From positions 2,640 to 8,497 of the forward strand of contig JAESRJ010000142.1 in NCBI GenBank assembly GCA_016764715.1: DNA of 5,858 nucleotides, in the 5' to 3' direction. Positions 4,605 to 5,858 of this stretch are shown here, piece after piece. This DNA comes from Kordiimonadaceae bacterium (GTDB lineage Bacteria; Pseudomonadota; Alphaproteobacteria; Sphingomonadales; Kordiimonadaceae). Under the pieces are notes generated by a model, which did not search any database, had not been told where the DNA came from, and was given only the letters and a program-made list of their open reading frames with translations. The position numbers were made by a program, and so were the translations under genes. Position 1 is the stretch's first letter. The number at the start of each line of letters is the position of its first letter.

Positions 4605-5858
4605 TTAGAAGCTGGTGCGGTACACAGCTCCGAATGTACGCGGTTGGTTAGTGCGGAAACCAAGCCGTGCCCTGCCGCCGCGCTCGCGGTCAAAAGACAG
4701 ATTGGCATTCTCGTCGAATATATTATTCACATAGAGAACCACTTCCCAATCATCGTTGAAGATACCAAAGCTTAGGTTTGCAGTCTGGTATGAGTTCAGC
4801 TCCAGATCCAGCGTTGTGGTATCTGCCCCGGATGCACCGCCAAAAGCGAGGCCCGAGGTAAAGATACCTGCGCCGGCTTCTTGGTCACTTGGCTGGGTGA
4901 ACAAGCTGCCGCGGTGTGCGAAGGTGCCGAGAACATAAGCTTCCATCCCGTCGCCAGCGATATCGAACTCAAAGGTATAGCTTGCTGTTGCACCAAGCGT
5001 GAACTCAGGCGTGGAGGCAAGGCGGTTGCCGTCGCGCACGCCGCCCAAAATGGACCCGCCACTTTCCACATCAGAATCGAACTCTGATTCCAAAATGCTA
5101 CCAGCAAAGGAGAAATCAAAGCCTTCGCCAACGCGGGCTTTCATTTCGAACTCAACACCTGCCGTATGGGCTTTGGGTACGTTAAAAGTAATCCGCGAAG
5201 AACAAGAACCAGCATCAAGTGTGACCTGTAGGTTGTTGATGGTGGTGTAAAAGGCAGCCGCGTTAAAGGACACGGCGCCTGTATTGACCTTCACACCGAC
5301 TTCGTAGTTCCATAAGCTTTCGTCGCCGTAAGCCTGGAAGTTACCGAAGGTTACGACATCTTCGTCGTTACAGAGCGGTGTGTTGAGCGGATCGTTCACG
5401 CCGCCAAGCCGGAAGCCTTTTGATACTTGGGCGTTCACTGTTACTTCGTCATTCACGTCATAACTGGCCAGAAAGCGGGGTGTGAAGCCGCTTGAACTTG
5501 TCTCGTCAACTTGATCAACTGTACCAGACCCAAACAGGCCTACCTGATCGATCTCGCGTTCTTCTTTAAAGTCATAATAGCGGCCGCCGAAGGTGACGTG
5601 CAGCTGGTCTGTGAAGTCGTAGCTTATTTCGCCAAATATAGCGATTTGTTCAAGCGAGAACGGTAACTCGGAGAAGAACGGCGAATCTACTGGGCCTACA
5701 CCGAGACTAGCACCAACTGCTGTGCCTGCGCCGAGCGCAGCGTCAGTTGCTGCATCGTAGCCGGGTGTTGGTAGGGTTTGCTGGTAGAAGCGGTCGGTAT
5801 CAGCGTAAAAGCCACCGATCATCCACTGCAGAGGGCCGTCGCCGTTTGAACTAAACCG
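4605..5858 (-). CDS. TonB-dependent outer-membrane receptor, C-terminal barrel, 5'-truncated by window edge
   Basis: The frame is open to the last base, so the visible 417 residues are the C-terminal part; the Met encoded at 5820-5822 is internal, being preceded by RFSSNGDGPLQW, a typical barrel strand of these receptors. The plug domain and signal peptide lie outside the window. Visible barrel signatures are GEISYDFTDQLHVTFGGRYY (76-95), VSKGFRLGGVND (145-156), WNYEVGVK (183-190), HTAGVEFEM (231-239), and the C-terminal LYVNNIFDENANL (375-387), ending in an aromatic Phe as expected for BAM recognition. Two cysteines, at about 163 and 219, could form a disulfide in outer loops. An Ala/Gly-rich stretch at about 33-55 is probably a surface loop. 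Such receptors import iron chelates, cobalamin, sugars or other large ligands; the substrate cannot be told from this part. The gene converges on the pirin operon and has its own terminator. Confidence 0.93.
   Translation of the reverse strand, partial: RFSSNGDGPLQWMIGGFYADTDRFYQQTLPTPGYDAATDAALGAGTAVGASLGVGPVDSPFFSELPFSLEQIAIFGEISYDFTDQLHVTFGGRYYDFKEEREIDQVGLFGSGTVDQVDETSSSGFTPRFLASYDVNDEVTVNAQVSKGFRLGGVNDPLNTPLCNDEDVVTFGNFQAYGDESLWNYEVGVKVNTGAVSFNAAAFYTTINNLQVTLDAGSCSSRITFNVPKAHTAGVEFEMKARVGEGFDFSFAGSILESEFDSDVESGGSILGGVRDGNRLASTPEFTLGATASYTFEFDIAGDGMEAYVLGTFAHRGSLFTQPSDQEAGAGIFTSGLAFGGASGADTTTLDLELNSYQTANLSFGIFNDDWEVVLYVNNIFDENANLSFDRERGGRARLGFRTNQPRTFGAVYRTSF

Noticed and set aside
4796..5131. 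Second minus-strand frame of 111 codons inside the TonB receptor gene
   Set aside because: It is out of frame with the clearly recognisable receptor barrel and has no family features.
5820..5822. Met codon as the true start of the minus-strand receptor gene
   Set aside because: The frame stays open to the window edge and the 12 residues before it are a typical TonB-receptor barrel segment, so the gene is simply cut.
4605..5858. TonB receptor as the uptake partner of the LysR-reductase-pirin module
   Set aside because: It is on the opposite strand with its own terminator, and its substrate is unknown; adjacency alone does not support a shared function.
1..5858. Mobile element, CRISPR array, phage or defence island
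   Set aside because: No regularly spaced repeats, transposase, integrase, terminal inverted repeats or att-like duplications were seen; all genes belong to common chromosomal families.

Overview
The window looks like ordinary chromosomal DNA of a Gram-negative proteobacterium. A TonB-dependent outer-membrane receptor requires an outer membrane, and the glutathione-dependent reductase implies a glutathione-using cell. The style of the receptor fragment (opening RFSSNGDGPLQW, aromatic C-terminus, calcium-poor acidic loops) resembles receptors of marine or oligotrophic Alphaproteobacteria such as sphingomonads and Kordiimonas, but a marine gammaproteobacterium cannot be excluded. Base composition is moderate and I see no insertion sequence, integrase, tRNA, rRNA, CRISPR array or phage gene.

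Layout, left to right. (1) Positions 1-411 (+): 3' part of a DUF2269-type integral membrane protein gene, cut by the window edge. (2) 426-1556 (+): a saccharopine-dehydrogenase-like NAD(P)-binding oxidoreductase with a TTG start, 14 nt after the membrane protein gene and probably in one operon with it. (3) 1653-2552 (+): a LysR-type regulator of the CrgA-like group, after a 96-nt gap that carries a possible promoter. (4) 2663-3658 (+): a complete glutathionyl-hydroquinone reductase (Xi-class GST, YqjG/PcpF family) with its catalytic Cys63. (5) 3660-4517 (+): a complete pirin with all four metal ligands, starting one nucleotide after the reductase stop codon. (6) 4555-4584: a strong hairpin whose U-rich side serves the minus strand. 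(7) 4605-5858 (-): the C-terminal barrel part of a TonB-dependent receptor, cut by the right edge and convergent with the rest.

The functional core is genes 3-5: a LysR regulator, a GS-hydroquinone reductase and a pirin, which fits a quinone/flavonoid stress or detoxification module. Escherichia coli has the same three families near each other (yqjG, yhaJ, yhaK). The 110-nt gap between the regulator and the reductase holds two related palindromes of the LysR-box type (TGTT-N11-AACA), exactly 67 bp apart. The second abuts the reductase's Shine-Dalgarno sequence. I regard this as the most informative non-coding signal in the window. I found no clear sign of a wholly new biological system; the protein families are all known.
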